Origin: Polysphondylium violaceum
Lineage: Eukaryota; Evosea; Eumycetozoa; Dictyosteliales; Dictyosteliaceae
Assembly (NCBI GenBank): GCA_000277445.1
Contig: AJWJ01000004.1
Coordinates: 62,001 to 126,000, forward strand
Direction of reading: 5' to 3'
Length of the DNA stretch: 64,000 bases
Part shown: positions 20,304 through 30,562 of the stretch, piece by piece
How the letters are laid out: each line of letters opens with the position of its first letter
Numbering within the stretch: the first letter of the stretch is position 1
Notes under the pieces: generated by a model
The model's database searches: none
Seen by the model: only the letters and a program-made list of their open reading frames with translations
What the model was told of the DNA's origin: nothing
Program-made: the position numbers and the translations under genes

Positions 20304-20569
20304 ATGCAAGAGTTATATGTAATAAATAATTTCTTGTTATTCCAAAAATTCTGATATGAAGTCAAAATCATTTTTCCAAGAAATTATCAAGCCACTGCCA
20401 AAATTATTTTTTTATTTTTTTCAATTTTATTTAATTTTATCTCTTTTTTTTTTATTCAAATTCATCTTGGTTATTTATAATTTTATATGGGTTACTCATT
20501 TAGGAATAAATAAACAGCCATATCATTTCGCTAGGAGAGTAAACCCCTTTAAAGGTTAATAGTAAAAAC

Positions 20570-22087
20570 ATGGATACATTTTTTTTGATATGGAGAAATC
20601 TATTTATTAAAAGATTGATTAGGAATTTTGTGTATCAAGATGTCGTTATATTTGTTACAGACGGACACTATGATGATAGAGAATATAAATATCTCGCAAT
20701 GTTTAGTAGTCAAGAGAAATTGGATTACAACATCTCTATTCTGTATAACGGTACAATGGAACACTATACAAATAGTCTATACAGAGACATCATCAATAGT
20801 TTGATTATGGGTTCTGGGATTCACGATTTTAGTAACATTCAAGAGGGTGTTCACAGTATAATTTTTACAGCAGACTTGGAGAAAAAGGGTTGTGGACGAT
20901 TGCCGCAGTCATTGACATATTTGGAAATGTGTGCCTATAATGATTCGAGTGAGGTTGATGTCGTACAATATGTGTTGTCCAATCTGCCAAGTAATTTAAA
21001 GACCCTTGCGATGCCCTGTAATAATATCATTGCTCGAGATGTATTGTTACCTGACACTCTCACCACTTTGGATTATACCTCGACTGTCAATAACTTGCAG
21101 CATTTTGTGGTGTCAGCCAAAGACAGGGTATTGGATAAATGTGTCCTTAAAGTGACTTCAAAGGAAGCGTTGACATGGCTGCATGAAAACAAATGGATCA
21201 ACAAGATCAGTTTGGAAGAGGTACAAGATATAGAATTTGATTCAAACACCATCCCTCCTCATGTATCTTCAATTGATAAATATGATGCGATTAGTTTAGA
21301 TGAATCGGTGTTTCCTCCAATGCTGCAATCGTTGTCTTTGTCACTATACTCTATTACACCATTCTACCATCTGTCTCATCTAAAAACACTTAATACTTCG
21401 TGCCAAGTTTTGTTGGAGCCCAATGTCCTGCCATTGTCTTTAGAGAATCTTTCCCTTGAATACACCTTGCCTTTGGAACCCGGTGTCTTGCCTATCCACT
21501 TAAAAAACCTGTTCATGAGAACTTTTAATCAGCCACTCTGCGTTGGATCGTTACCAGACTCAATCACAATACTAAAGCTTGGACTATTCAACCAGCCGCT
21601 GTTGCCATATGTCCTGCCACCCAAGCTAAAAGAGTTGAATATGTATAACTTTACCCAGCCAATGTTGTCCGAAAACACTCTTCCTTTATCTCTTACCCAC
21701 ATATTCATAAATACATTTAAGGGCTCATTTGAAGCATCATGCCAGCCTTTGGACAATTTAAAATTACTAAGTATTTACAAACTCGATCATTCACTATCGA
21801 CATTATTATGCAATGTAAAGAGTATTAAAATCTGGGTCGATATGATTGACAGTAGCAGTGATCTCTCCAACACCTGTATGCAGAACCTGTATCTTACTTG
21901 TTGGGGCGAAAGCAATCGATATTCAAAACCATTCCCACGCACCATCAAACATCTCACTCTGAACAACGTTGCCATACAATCGTTTGGTATCATACCCGAT
22001 GGTTGCCTGTATTTGAAATCTAGTGGCCAACATATCAATACTCTATTCATTCCTAAATCTGTAAAAAGTATCATACAAAAAAAATAA
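20570..22087 (+). CDS. FNIP-repeat protein, class B with full C-terminal tail
   Basis: The product has 505 residues. The N-terminus MDTFFLIWRNLFIKRLIRNF is class B, but the next element is 'GHYDDREYKYLAMFSSQEKLDYNI', more diverged than siblings. The W module reads 'LTWLHENKWINKISL'. Five or six FNIP units include 'GSLPDSITILKLGLFNQPLLPYVLP'. GSFEASCQPLDNL is the class B form of the GSF block. The tail 'INTLFIPKSVKSI' is retained. It sits alone on the plus strand between minus-strand blocks, next to the decayed class B fragment at 19755, which may be its former tandem neighbour. Confidence 0.92.
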   Translation: MDTFFLIWRNLFIKRLIRNFVYQDVVIFVTDGHYDDREYKYLAMFSSQEKLDYNISILYNGTMEHYTNSLYRDIINSLIMGSGIHDFSNIQEGVHSIIFTADLEKKGCGRLPQSLTYLEMCAYNDSSEVDVVQYVLSNLPSNLKTLAMPCNNIIARDVLLPDTLTTLDYTSTVNNLQHFVVSAKDRVLDKCVLKVTSKEALTWLHENKWINKISLEEVQDIEFDSNTIPPHVSSIDKYDAISLDESVFPPMLQSLSLSLYSITPFYHLSHLKTLNTSCQVLLEPNVLPLSLENLSLEYTLPLEPGVLPIHLKNLFMRTFNQPLCVGSLPDSITILKLGLFNQPLLPYVLPPKLKELNMYNFTQPMLSENTLPLSLTHIFINTFKGSFEASCQPLDNLKLLSIYKLDHSLSTLLCNVKSIKIWVDMIDSSSDLSNTCMQNLYLTCWGESNRYSKPFPRTIKHLTLNNVAIQSFGIIPDGCLYLKSSGQHINTLFIPKSVKSIIQKK

Positions 22088-22236
22088 ACATAACAAATAC
22101 CTATTTAAGACATTCCAGAGTCCAAATTGAGAAAATGTAAAAAAAAACAAAGAACTCCTTTATTATTTAAACTATAAATAATTAAGAGTTTTAAAATGGA
22201 TCAAAGGGGATATTAAGGAAAATGGGTAGAAATAAT

Positions 22237-23700
22237 TTATAATTGTGTTTGTCTTGTGTGTGATCCACTTTTTTTTTCCAATTGGATAAATAATGGATGA
22301 CTATTTATTAATTTTTTTTTTATTAATTTTAACCAATTAAGTTTTTTTGAATGAGAACGACATCGGACCAATCTAATCGAGCATGGTTGGATCATATTTT
22401 TATCGATGGCACTCTGTTCGGATTGATGATATGAGTCCCTTTTTAATTTCTTGATGGGGGTTGATGAAGGTGGTGTGGTGTTACCCTTGTCGCGGTGTGA
22501 TTTGTTGCTATCCATATCAGTGAGTTCACGGGGTAGGGTTAGTAGTACACTTGGCGTACGGATGGAATCGGGAAGTGATGGGGGGTTTGTAAGACTGGAT
22601 GTTGTTGAAGTTTGTTTTGATGTAAATGTATCCCTTATGAAAGGATTATTGATTGGTGATGGAGACGAGACATCTAAATCTAAATGTTCACTAGGTGGGT
22701 AATGTCTTTGTTTTTTGGTTGTAGTAGTGGCTGTAGTAGTTATTGGTTTACTGATATTGTTGATGGAATGGTGTGACCAATTAGAGTGAGTTGGTGATGA
22801 TAAAAGACTATCATTATTATGCATAGATAATATATTATCAGGAGGTAAATCAATTTCTAGTGCCCTGTCACGAGAGGTGCCCATTGTTTCTATTTTCTTT
22901 TGAAGATGGGTAACAGTACTGGTAAGTATGTTAACTTGGTGCGAGAGCGTTTGTATGACACCATAAAGTGATTCCTTATTTTCAGATCGTTGTGTCTCTA
23001 TATTTCTCTCTATGGGTACTGGAGGCATATCTTTTTTTGTGCTTGTAGTTGGTTGGATGTCATAGATAGTATCTACATCGATGATGACATGGGGCACATT
23101 ATTTGTTTTTTGTTTTTTTCCATCGTTCTTAGTGGATGTGGTGGTGGGATTTGAACTCAAACAGGAACATCCGTGAGTTTTTATAATCTCACCAAATTTG
23201 TTTTTTATATTTTTTGCCAAAATTTGTTTGTTTCTCATCCAACTTTCCAGGAAAGTGCCTCTACTATGATGCATTTTGGTTTGATCAGCAGATTGATGGG
23301 TAATATCTAGATATGGTTTTGATGGATTGAGGTGGGCGTGCATAACCAGTTGGATGTAGTCATGATCGGTAACTAGGGTCCTCATTCTTCTAAATTCACC
23401 TTTTCTGATCTCACATTTGAATTCTATTGCGGGATATTGAGTTTCGGCCACCAAAATCACATCTAGCTTTGCATCGGTTTCAGTTATAAATTTGGAGACG
23501 TCGGCAGAGAACACCTTTTCATCATAATCATCCATTACACCTTCTCTCTCCATTGGTACAAGACCCAAAATTTCCCACATACCACAGTCTATGGCCAATG
23601 TCGAATTTAGACCGGTTTGATTGGAAGTAGAAATATATGTTAATACACGATGAGCGTAGGCATAAATTCTTTTAACATATTGCGGCTTTATATCTACCAA
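22237..23700 (-). CDS. unknown protein with PD-(D/E)XK-like motif and coiled coil
   Basis: A minus-strand frame of about 487 codons, not FNIP-related. Residues about 76-97 contain an Asp, twelve residues, then E-F-K ('KLDVIL ... YPAIEFKCE'), two predicted strands with the D...E-x-K spacing of PD-(D/E)XK nucleases. A helix-like 'DYIQLVMHAHL' follows. Residues about 243-274 form a likely coiled coil. The rest is low-complexity, rich in Ser, Thr, Pro and Asn, with a basic end. The 5' end is unclear: the frame's first ATG is at 23580. An attractive ATG at 23770 (MDQQITSEERPD) is in another frame, so an intron, error or break is possible. Cellular role unknown. Confidence 0.6.
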   Translation of the reverse strand: MVDIKPQYVKRIYAYAHRVLTYISTSNQTGLNSTLAIDCGMWEILGLVPMEREGVMDDYDEKVFSADVSKFITETDAKLDVILVAETQYPAIEFKCEIRKGEFRRMRTLVTDHDYIQLVMHAHLNPSKPYLDITHQSADQTKMHHSRGTFLESWMRNKQILAKNIKNKFGEIIKTHGCSCLSSNPTTTSTKNDGKKQKTNNVPHVIIDVDTIYDIQPTTSTKKDMPPVPIERNIETQRSENKESLYGVIQTLSHQVNILTSTVTHLQKKIETMGTSRDRALEIDLPPDNILSMHNNDSLLSSPTHSNWSHHSINNISKPITTTATTTTKKQRHYPPSEHLDLDVSSPSPINNPFIRDTFTSKQTSTTSSLTNPPSLPDSIRTPSVLLTLPRELTDMDSNKSHRDKGNTTPPSSTPIKKLKRDSYHQSEQSAIDKNMIQPCSIRLVRCRSHSKKLNWLKLIKKKLINSHPLFIQLEKKSGSHTRQTQL

Positions 23701-23909
23701 CAGATGGTGTAGTCCTAGTGGATGGTGGGTCTGTATCTGGTCTCTCTTCAGAAGTTATTTGTTGATCCATAATTTTATTTATCAAAGTAAATAGTGAATA
23801 AAATATAATGAGGGTTTAAGTGATGGCTGGAGTGATTATTTATATGTATGTGGTATGTGTGAAAACTAGGGATAAGTTGGAGTTTGATCTGATTTGGAAA
23901 GGTAACAAA

Positions 23910-25516
23910 TTATTTTATTTTATTTATGTATTTTACAGATTTGGGAATATAGTCTATATTTAAAGAGGGATAGTCGTATTTGAAATACACACACGAGGGG
24001 GGAATGGTGTTGATGGATTGGATATCCAAATTTGACAACTCGAGTTTGACAAGAGTGGGTGGAAGAAATTCTTTTGGTATGGGTGTGGTGATACCATTTC
24101 TCTTGAGACAGAGGTTTCTGATTGCCACATGGGGCACTTTTCTAAAACTGGTGTTGCCGGCAATAGAGCTGAATGTAATTGTCATCTTTTTGACATTCCT
24201 CAGCACATTGAGCATGGATTGGTTGAGGATGTGCACAGTGAGGGAGGTGAGGTGGTCGAGTGTGTCGATGCAGTCGAATGAGCCGGAAAAAAAAGAGAGG
24301 TCCAGGTGGGTGAGAGATACGGGCAAGGCGTTGGCCTCGATCGTGTTGTTGAAGGCCTGCATGGAGAGGTGCTGCAGCTGTGCGGGGAGGTGGCCGGGCT
24401 CCAGGCGGCCCTGGTAGGCGTACAAGGACAGCATCTTGATGCACCGCGGTAATGCACCCGAGATGTGAAGTGTTTCCAGACGTCTGCTCGGAAGGCTGGC
24501 ATGCTCCAGGTCGTGGGATACATAAACATACCCAACGATTCCAAATTGGCGGGAAAGGTGTTGGCTGTGATCCTCGACAGCCATTCGCGAACAAAGAGGT
24601 GCTTGAGATTTGGGAGATACTGTTGGAGAACCGTTGACACGGGAACATTTTGATTACTGGATAATATATCGCAGTGGAGATATTCTATTGTCAATGGCAG
24701 CGTCTCTACTCCAAGCACATTTATTTCGTCATAGTTATTGCCAAACACCTCTAACTTGCGAACATGGGATGGTATGATAGGATGGAATATTTGTCTGTTT
24801 ATTTTAATACTCTTGACCCAGTACTTGCCCTCCAACCAAAGCAAGTCTTTGGCATTGTCCACTCTCAACACCACATCCTCAAACGCCCTCTTTTGGCAAA
24901 CTAGAAGTCTATCTATATTGTCACTGCTACTAGAGTACTCCAATTTGGCTAATAAACTTGGCAATCTAATATCCCTTGTACTATCACCACCGCTTAGATT
25001 TGGCATAAACTGAAAACCACTCGGAATCGTAAGGCGTTGCAACTGTTTGGGTAAATTGTGTAAAATAGACTCCAATACAACACTGCTAAACATTGATCTT
25101 GAAGAATTCGTAATAACCAAATCTTTTATCGAGTCTGGTAATCTTGCACGAACAGCATTTAGATTAGCACCAAGACAAAATGATAATCTATGTATACCAT
25201 CATACAGAAAACTAAAATCACAAACCAATGATAGTTCTGGTGTTGATAGATTTGCTGATTCTCGTAAATAGAGGTCGTTTACTGTATATCTATTATCACT
25301 ATTTGCAAATTGACAGAGTTGATCAGTTGTGTTGATCTCTAGTCTAACAAATATATTGTATTTTAATTTATCATCATTGCTAAACACAGATAGATACTGA
25401 TGGTCATCATCTAGATGTTGTAAACTATAAACAGGAATCACAGTATCTTGCAACACATTGTTTCTAATCAACGATCGTAGATAACAATTTCTAAATATAG
25501 ATAAAAATAAATTCAT
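23910..25516 (-). pseudogene. class A FNIP gene with one frameshift
   Basis: From ATG 25516 the frame is normal class A: MNLFLSIFRNCYLRSLIRNN, 'INTTDQLCQFANSDNRYTVNDL', 'LLWLEGKYWVKSIKI' and 'IPSHVRKLEVFG'. It holds through 'NTFPANLESLGMFMY'. At about 24500-24540 the family pattern moves to another frame, which continues 'SLPSRRLETLHISGALPRCI', 'LPAQLQHLSMQAFNNTIEA', GSFDCIDTLDHL and 'PPSCVYFKYDYPSLNIDYIP', ending at 23910. The whole gene is otherwise present, so the lesion is recent or a sequence error. The region around it is unusually G+C-rich. It is a tandem sister of the gene at 25826. Confidence 0.85.
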
Positions 25517-25825
25517 AATACTATTACAATACTATATATGTTGTGAAGAGTGTTGTTGTTGTTGAAATACCATGATATCATGATTGGGTAAATGGGTCCC
25601 TCTGGATATTTAGGTTTATCAAATTCGGTGATCACCAAAAAAAATAAAAATAAGAAAATATTTGCAATATATTTCATTTTATCAATCATGTATATTCATA
25701 TTGTTATGATCGTTGAACTCTAGTCTATAGTTGTTGTATTCCTATTAGTCGATAGTCTTGCGCATCCAATAGGAATAGGCAACAAACATAGCTCGAGATG
25801 CAACAATAATAACAATATAATAATA
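25517..25825. other. 309-bp intergenic stretch
   Basis: A+T-rich, holding short ATAAT and GTTGTTGTT strings. I see no gene, FNIP remnant or clear secondary structure. Confidence 0.5.
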
Positions 25826-27526
25826 TTAACATTTATTTCTTGAATATACTTTTATCTTTTTCACAGATTTAGGGATTAGATGGGTATTTAGGTGTTTGTA
25901 GTTATATTTAAAGTACACGCAAGTAGGAGGTATAGTGTCAATGCATTGGATATTGATATATTTTAATTCAAGTCTGACAAGGCGTCGAGGAAGAAAGTCT
26001 GTTGGCAGTGGCACAACATCCCATTTCAAGCTTTTCAGACACAGATCGGTGATGGATGTATTTGTATGGAGACTGGTGTTGTCGTCGATAGAGTTAAAGA
26101 CGATCTTGATCTTTGGGACGTGTATTAGGACATCCAACATTGACTGATGGAGGCTGTACACAATCAGCTTTCTCAGGTTGTTGAGCGGAGCCACGTGTTG
26201 GAATGATCCACTAAAGCTATCGAGATACAAGTGGGTGAGCGAGACGGGCAGGACGTCGGGATCGAGCTGCAGTTGAAAGGAGCACAGATTCAAGTGCTGG
26301 AGGCGGGCAGGGAGGACGTGTGGCTGTAGAGGTTGGTTGTAGACACTGAGCGTCAAATTGGCGAGGCTGTCGGGCAGAGACCCTGTCTCAAGCTCTTTGT
26401 TGGTTTGGAACAAATGGAGGGTCTTTAAATTGGGCGGCAGGGTGCCGGGGTCCACGCCACAAGAGTAGAGAAATATCTCGAGCGTCTCTAGCGAGTCGGG
26501 GAACGTGTCCTTGTCGAATTTGTCTTCAAGCCAATCAGACAGATACAGGTGTTTTAGATGAGGCAGATACTGTTTGAGGACCTTGGAAACTGGCTGGTCA
26601 GTACTGCTTGCCAATCTCTCGCCTTCCAGGGACTCGAGCACCAGAGGCAGAGTCTCAAGTACATCGGGAACAATGTTATTCAATGAATTGATCCTTGTTA
26701 CATGTGATGGTATTTGGTTGCAGGGGACTTTGAGCCCCAGTAGAATCTTGTTGATCCAGTATTTACCATGCAACCACTGCAAGTCTTGATCATTTTCAAC
26801 GCTTAGACTCGTGCTCTCAAACGTCTTGTTTGGAGGAACTTGAAATCTATTTAAATTTCCACTCCTACTCGTATACACCAAATCAACGATAGACGCTGGC
26901 AATTTAAATGTAACATCAGTATTGCTATTACTACCTCTATTGTTATTATGATTCACTAAACTACCACTACTTCTAATATTAACATTACTATTACCACTAC
27001 TACTAAAGAATTGGAAAGAGGTAGGGATTTCAAGGACTCGCAAGTGGTTGGGTAAATCTGATAATATAGACTCCAACTCCGCGCTATAAAACATTGTGCG
27101 TGAATTCTTGATACGCAACTCGACAATGGTATCTGGTAGCGTTCCTCTTATTCCTCTGGCAAGTTGAACGGAAAAAGATAATCTATGAATGCCTTGATAG
27201 AGAATACCCAGATCCAAGAAAAAATAGTCATCCTTAGTTTCTAGTTTTTGTGTTGTTAAACTAGTATTTACTTCAAGATCGTTTACTGTGTATCTATTAT
27301 CACTATTTACAAATTGACAGAGTTGATCGGTTGTGTTGATCTCTAGTCTAACAAATATATTGTATTTTAATTTATCATCATTGCTAAACACAGATAGATA
27401 CCGATGATTCTCATCTAGATGATCTAAACTATAAACACGAATCACAGTATCTCTAAACACATTGTTTCTAATCAACGATCGTAGAAAACAATTTCTAAAA
27501 ATAGATATAAATAAATCATTTGACAT
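25826..27526 (-). CDS. FNIP-repeat protein, class A, with Asn/Ser-rich insert
   Basis: The product has 566 residues. The first 85 residues nearly match the gene at 23910 ('FVRLEINTTDQLCQFVNSDN'). A low-complexity Ser/Asn/Gly insert occupies about residues 174-205, between the second LRR-like turn and the W module ('LQWLHGKYWINKILL'); it accounts for the extra length. FNIP units such as 'LPARLQHLNLCSFQLQLDPDVLP' are encoded by G+C-rich DNA, while both ends of the gene are A+T-rich. The C-terminus 'PPTCVYFKYNYKHLNTHLIP' is complete. Confidence 0.92.
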   Translation of the reverse strand: MSNDLFISIFRNCFLRSLIRNNVFRDTVIRVYSLDHLDENHRYLSVFSNDDKLKYNIFVRLEINTTDQLCQFVNSDNRYTVNDLEVNTSLTTQKLETKDDYFFLDLGILYQGIHRLSFSVQLARGIRGTLPDTIVELRIKNSRTMFYSAELESILSDLPNHLRVLEIPTSFQFFSSSGNSNVNIRSSGSLVNHNNNRGSNSNTDVTFKLPASIVDLVYTSRSGNLNRFQVPPNKTFESTSLSVENDQDLQWLHGKYWINKILLGLKVPCNQIPSHVTRINSLNNIVPDVLETLPLVLESLEGERLASSTDQPVSKVLKQYLPHLKHLYLSDWLEDKFDKDTFPDSLETLEIFLYSCGVDPGTLPPNLKTLHLFQTNKELETGSLPDSLANLTLSVYNQPLQPHVLPARLQHLNLCSFQLQLDPDVLPVSLTHLYLDSFSGSFQHVAPLNNLRKLIVYSLHQSMLDVLIHVPKIKIVFNSIDDNTSLHTNTSITDLCLKSLKWDVVPLPTDFLPRRLVRLELKYINIQCIDTIPPTCVYFKYNYKHLNTHLIPKSVKKIKVYSRNKC

Positions 27527-27678
27527 AATTGTGTGACTATATATTAAATGTACGTATTGTTGTTGTGCGATTTTGTTGTAAATATCATTATTTTGTAAAT
27601 TATTGATTTAATTGTAGATCAAACAGATATTTGGATTTATTGTGAGGTTTGTTGTGAACTTTTCAACATTTTTTATAC

Positions 27679-27703
27679 AAAAAAAAAAAAAAAAAAAAAA
27701 AAA
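27679..27703 (+). repeat. poly-A run of 25 bases
   Basis: An uninterrupted run of 25 A in the divergent gap between genes starting at 27526 (minus) and 27761 (plus). Such homopolymer runs upstream of starts are common in dictyostelid promoters. Confidence 0.85.
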
Positions 27704-27760
27704 TTTAGTGAATTAATCAAAACAAATCATCCAGATTTACAAGAGTGGTAATCAAAGATC

Positions 27761-29257
27761 ATGACAGAATCATTTTATTTGATTTGGAGGAATCAATACA
27801 TTAGAAAATTGATTAGAAATCGAGTATGTCAGAATTTAGTTATCAACGTGAATGAAAATTATTTGATAAGGAATCACCAGTATTTGTCATTGTTTACCAA
27901 TAGAGATAAATTGGATTATAATATAGGTATTCGGTTCGAGGGTCGTGATGATGATTACTTGGATATCAACAGCAACAATAGAGATCTGATCAATGTTGTT
28001 GATTTTAAAAAAGATACCGGAAATTTTAATTTGGATATTATACTTGATTGTGTACAAAAGCTATCATTCAGCACAAATAGTAATACTATGAGGGCAACTG
28101 GTAAATTACCGCCGTCTATCACTTGGTTGCAGTTGATGAAAGATGATTTTTATTGTATTAAACCTCTTGCTCAACAAATATTGTCAAATCTACCTGATAA
28201 CCTACAATGGTTGGAATTGGGATCCCATCTACAATATAATTTTACCAGTCCATGTATCATGCCACAGTCCCTGACTGATATAAAGAGTAGCAGCTACTTC
28301 TACTATCAAAACTTGAAATGGTTTGTCGTACCTCCCAACAAGGTGTACAAGAGCTGTGTACTTTATATTGATTCAATGGAATCTTTTGAATGGCTCTTAG
28401 AAAACAAATGGATCTGTAACGTCGAGATTGATCCAAATGTATTGATTATGTTAATGGGTCAATATCAATTACCTTCACATGTAACCAAGGTTAATGTCAA
28501 CGTTGGCATTGTTAGGGACATTTCATTCCTTCCCCAAACACTAGAGTCTTTGGAGGGAATATATGGTGCATCATTCTCTCATCTTACTCAACTAAAAGTC
28601 TTGAAAATATATGACATTTCTGTAGAAAAGTTGGAGAAGGGAGTCCTTCCCCCATTACTACAAGAGTTGCTTATCATTTATAATTACCCTCTTGAGATAG
28701 ATGTTTTGCCTCCTCATTTGACTGCTCTTTGTTTACCCATCTACGATTGTCCCCTCTACACCAATGTCTTTCCAGCCTCACTCACCTCTATAAATCTTGG
28801 ATCTTTTAAACAACCATTTCATCCATTCGTTTTACCCAACAAATTGAAATCATTATCTATGCAAAAGTTTACCCAACCTACATTCCCTCCAAACTCATTG
28901 CCTTTATCTCTTTCTGATCTCGCTCTTGATCGATTCAAAGGATCATTTGATCAATGTCAGCCATTAGACAATCTACAGAGTCTCAAAATTTGTTCACTGG
29001 TTCCATCACTAGCCACCCTGTTAACCAACGTAAAGAAGCTTGATATAGAGGTTGCTGGAGATAATGATGATGATCTCTCTGGTACATGTCTAGCCAACAC
29101 ATCTATTAAAAGCCTGTATCTTAAATTTGTGTTTCAAAGAACTCTTTATCCAAACACATTTCCACCCACAGTCAGATATCTCACTCTTATCAATGCAGAT
29201 CTAAAATCAGATGATGTCATTCCAAGTGGATGTGTTCTAAAAAATGAATATAGATAA
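27761..29257 (+). CDS. FNIP-repeat protein, class B without C-terminal tail
   Basis: The product has 498 residues, starting MTESFYLIWRNQYIRKLIRN. The W module is 'FEWLLENKWICNVEI', preceded by 'VPPNKVYKSC'. FNIP units include 'LPPHLTALCLPIYDCPLYTNVFP'. GSFDQCQPLDNL and 'GTCLANTSIKSLYLKF' follow. It ends at 'VIPSGCVLKNEYR', without the 'D-I-N-P-x-F-I-P-Q-S-V' tail. It belongs with the right-hand class B group (51-63 kb), although 23 kb away, and is divergent from the class A gene at 25826. Confidence 0.93.
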   Translation: MTESFYLIWRNQYIRKLIRNRVCQNLVINVNENYLIRNHQYLSLFTNRDKLDYNIGIRFEGRDDDYLDINSNNRDLINVVDFKKDTGNFNLDIILDCVQKLSFSTNSNTMRATGKLPPSITWLQLMKDDFYCIKPLAQQILSNLPDNLQWLELGSHLQYNFTSPCIMPQSLTDIKSSSYFYYQNLKWFVVPPNKVYKSCVLYIDSMESFEWLLENKWICNVEIDPNVLIMLMGQYQLPSHVTKVNVNVGIVRDISFLPQTLESLEGIYGASFSHLTQLKVLKIYDISVEKLEKGVLPPLLQELLIIYNYPLEIDVLPPHLTALCLPIYDCPLYTNVFPASLTSINLGSFKQPFHPFVLPNKLKSLSMQKFTQPTFPPNSLPLSLSDLALDRFKGSFDQCQPLDNLQSLKICSLVPSLATLLTNVKKLDIEVAGDNDDDLSGTCLANTSIKSLYLKFVFQRTLYPNTFPPTVRYLTLINADLKSDDVIPSGCVLKNEYR

Positions 29258-29339
29258 ATAAACAATCGGCAATTATATTTTGTATAACAAAAAATGTTGG
29301 TAATCAATATCTATAGTAAATTAGATATTCAAATTTGTA

Positions 29340-30452
29340 TTTTTATTTTGTCCAGAGGATCATTTGATAAATGTCAGCCATTACAATTTAAGGAAACTCA
29401 AAGTTGATTCACTTTTTCCATCACTAGCCACACTTAGCGAATGTCAAGAATCTTATTTTGGATTTCAGTGGAGCAATCAATTCCACAATCTCTTACTAAA
29501 TTAAAGTTCAGTTCCTACTTTTACTAGGAAAGATTGATTGGTTTCTGGTGCCCCCAAAAAAGTGTACAAGAGCTGCAAGCTTTGTGTTGATTCAATGGAA
29601 TCTTTGGAATGGCTATTTGAAAACAAATGGATCCCAAGCATGGGGATTGATCCAAATTTATTGAATAAGATAATGACTCAACATCAATTGCCCGCACATG
29701 TAGTCAAACTTGGTCTGTACATGCACCTCAAGGTTTTGAATTTTCATGATACAAGACAACCAACAATTATCTATGATTTATCTTCCAGAAGGTCTCGAAA
29801 CTCTTATCATAAGTGATTCATAAAAAGGTCCATTCTTTCCAAGTCAGCTCCCATCCTCTCAAGTTAGGTACTGATTTTGAATGTGAATTAACTGCCGAAA
29901 ATCTTCCAAGACATCCTCGTGCAGACATCATGTCAGGTTCCATTGAAGACCGATCAGTCCTCAGCTATCACAGCATCAGTCAAAAAATTCATTTGGGAAC
30001 TGATGTATATTTTTCGGCTGTCACTTGCCATCTTACCACCACTGGTAATGAAAATAGTGAACCACCTGCAGATTTTATCACTTACATTACTTATCTTTTC
30101 GACAACCCAATTCCAGATGTATTTTTCCCAAAAGCTCTTAAAAACCTTACCCTCAGCCACCATCATCAGCCATTACCAGTTGCAGTTGGTGTTTTCCAGA
30201 AGGTTTAACCAAACTCGACATGAGAACCTATTATATGTATCCAGTCGCTCCAAGTGTCATCTCAAGCAGTTTGGCTATTCCTTTCTACGAAACCTAAGTC
30301 AATCTCGAAACCTAAACAATGGAGATATCTCAAGTGCCATCATAGGTCAAGTTCATCCAGGTTGTGAAAACATGTTTGTCAACGGTTCTATTCCACCCTC
30401 TGTTAAAAACCTCATTAAGGCTATCCTGTCTATGCTTTGGACCGCTGTATAA
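29340..30452 (+). pseudogene. scrambled composite of FNIP gene pieces
   Basis: Order along the plus strand: at 29350-29470 a C-terminal piece (GSFDKCQPL, 'SLATL', 'NVKNLILDF'); at 29480-29740 an N-terminal piece ('PQSLTKLKFSSYFY', 'KKVYKSC', 'LEWLFENKWI', 'QLPAHVVKLGLY'); at 29770 'YLPEGLETLIISDS'. At 29820-30260 come repeats of a different style ('VFFPKALKNLTLSHHHQPLP', 'FPEGLTKLDMRTYYMYP'), and at 30380 'IPPSVKNLI'. Frames change several times. The first two pieces match the adjacent gene at 27761. The 'L-P-E-G-L' repeats match none of the intact genes here, so this is a fusion of two FNIP lineages. Confidence 0.7.
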
Positions 30453-30562
30453 CACAGAAAAAATTATCTATCATATGGATTAATCACAAAAACAATGTCG
30501 ATTAATTTGATGTTATCAATTAAATTCATAAAATAACCAATCTTTAGGTTATTTATTTATTT

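Noticed and set aside
22451-22702. 83-codon plus-strand frame
   Set aside because: Antisense shadow of the low-complexity part of the gene at 22237-23700.
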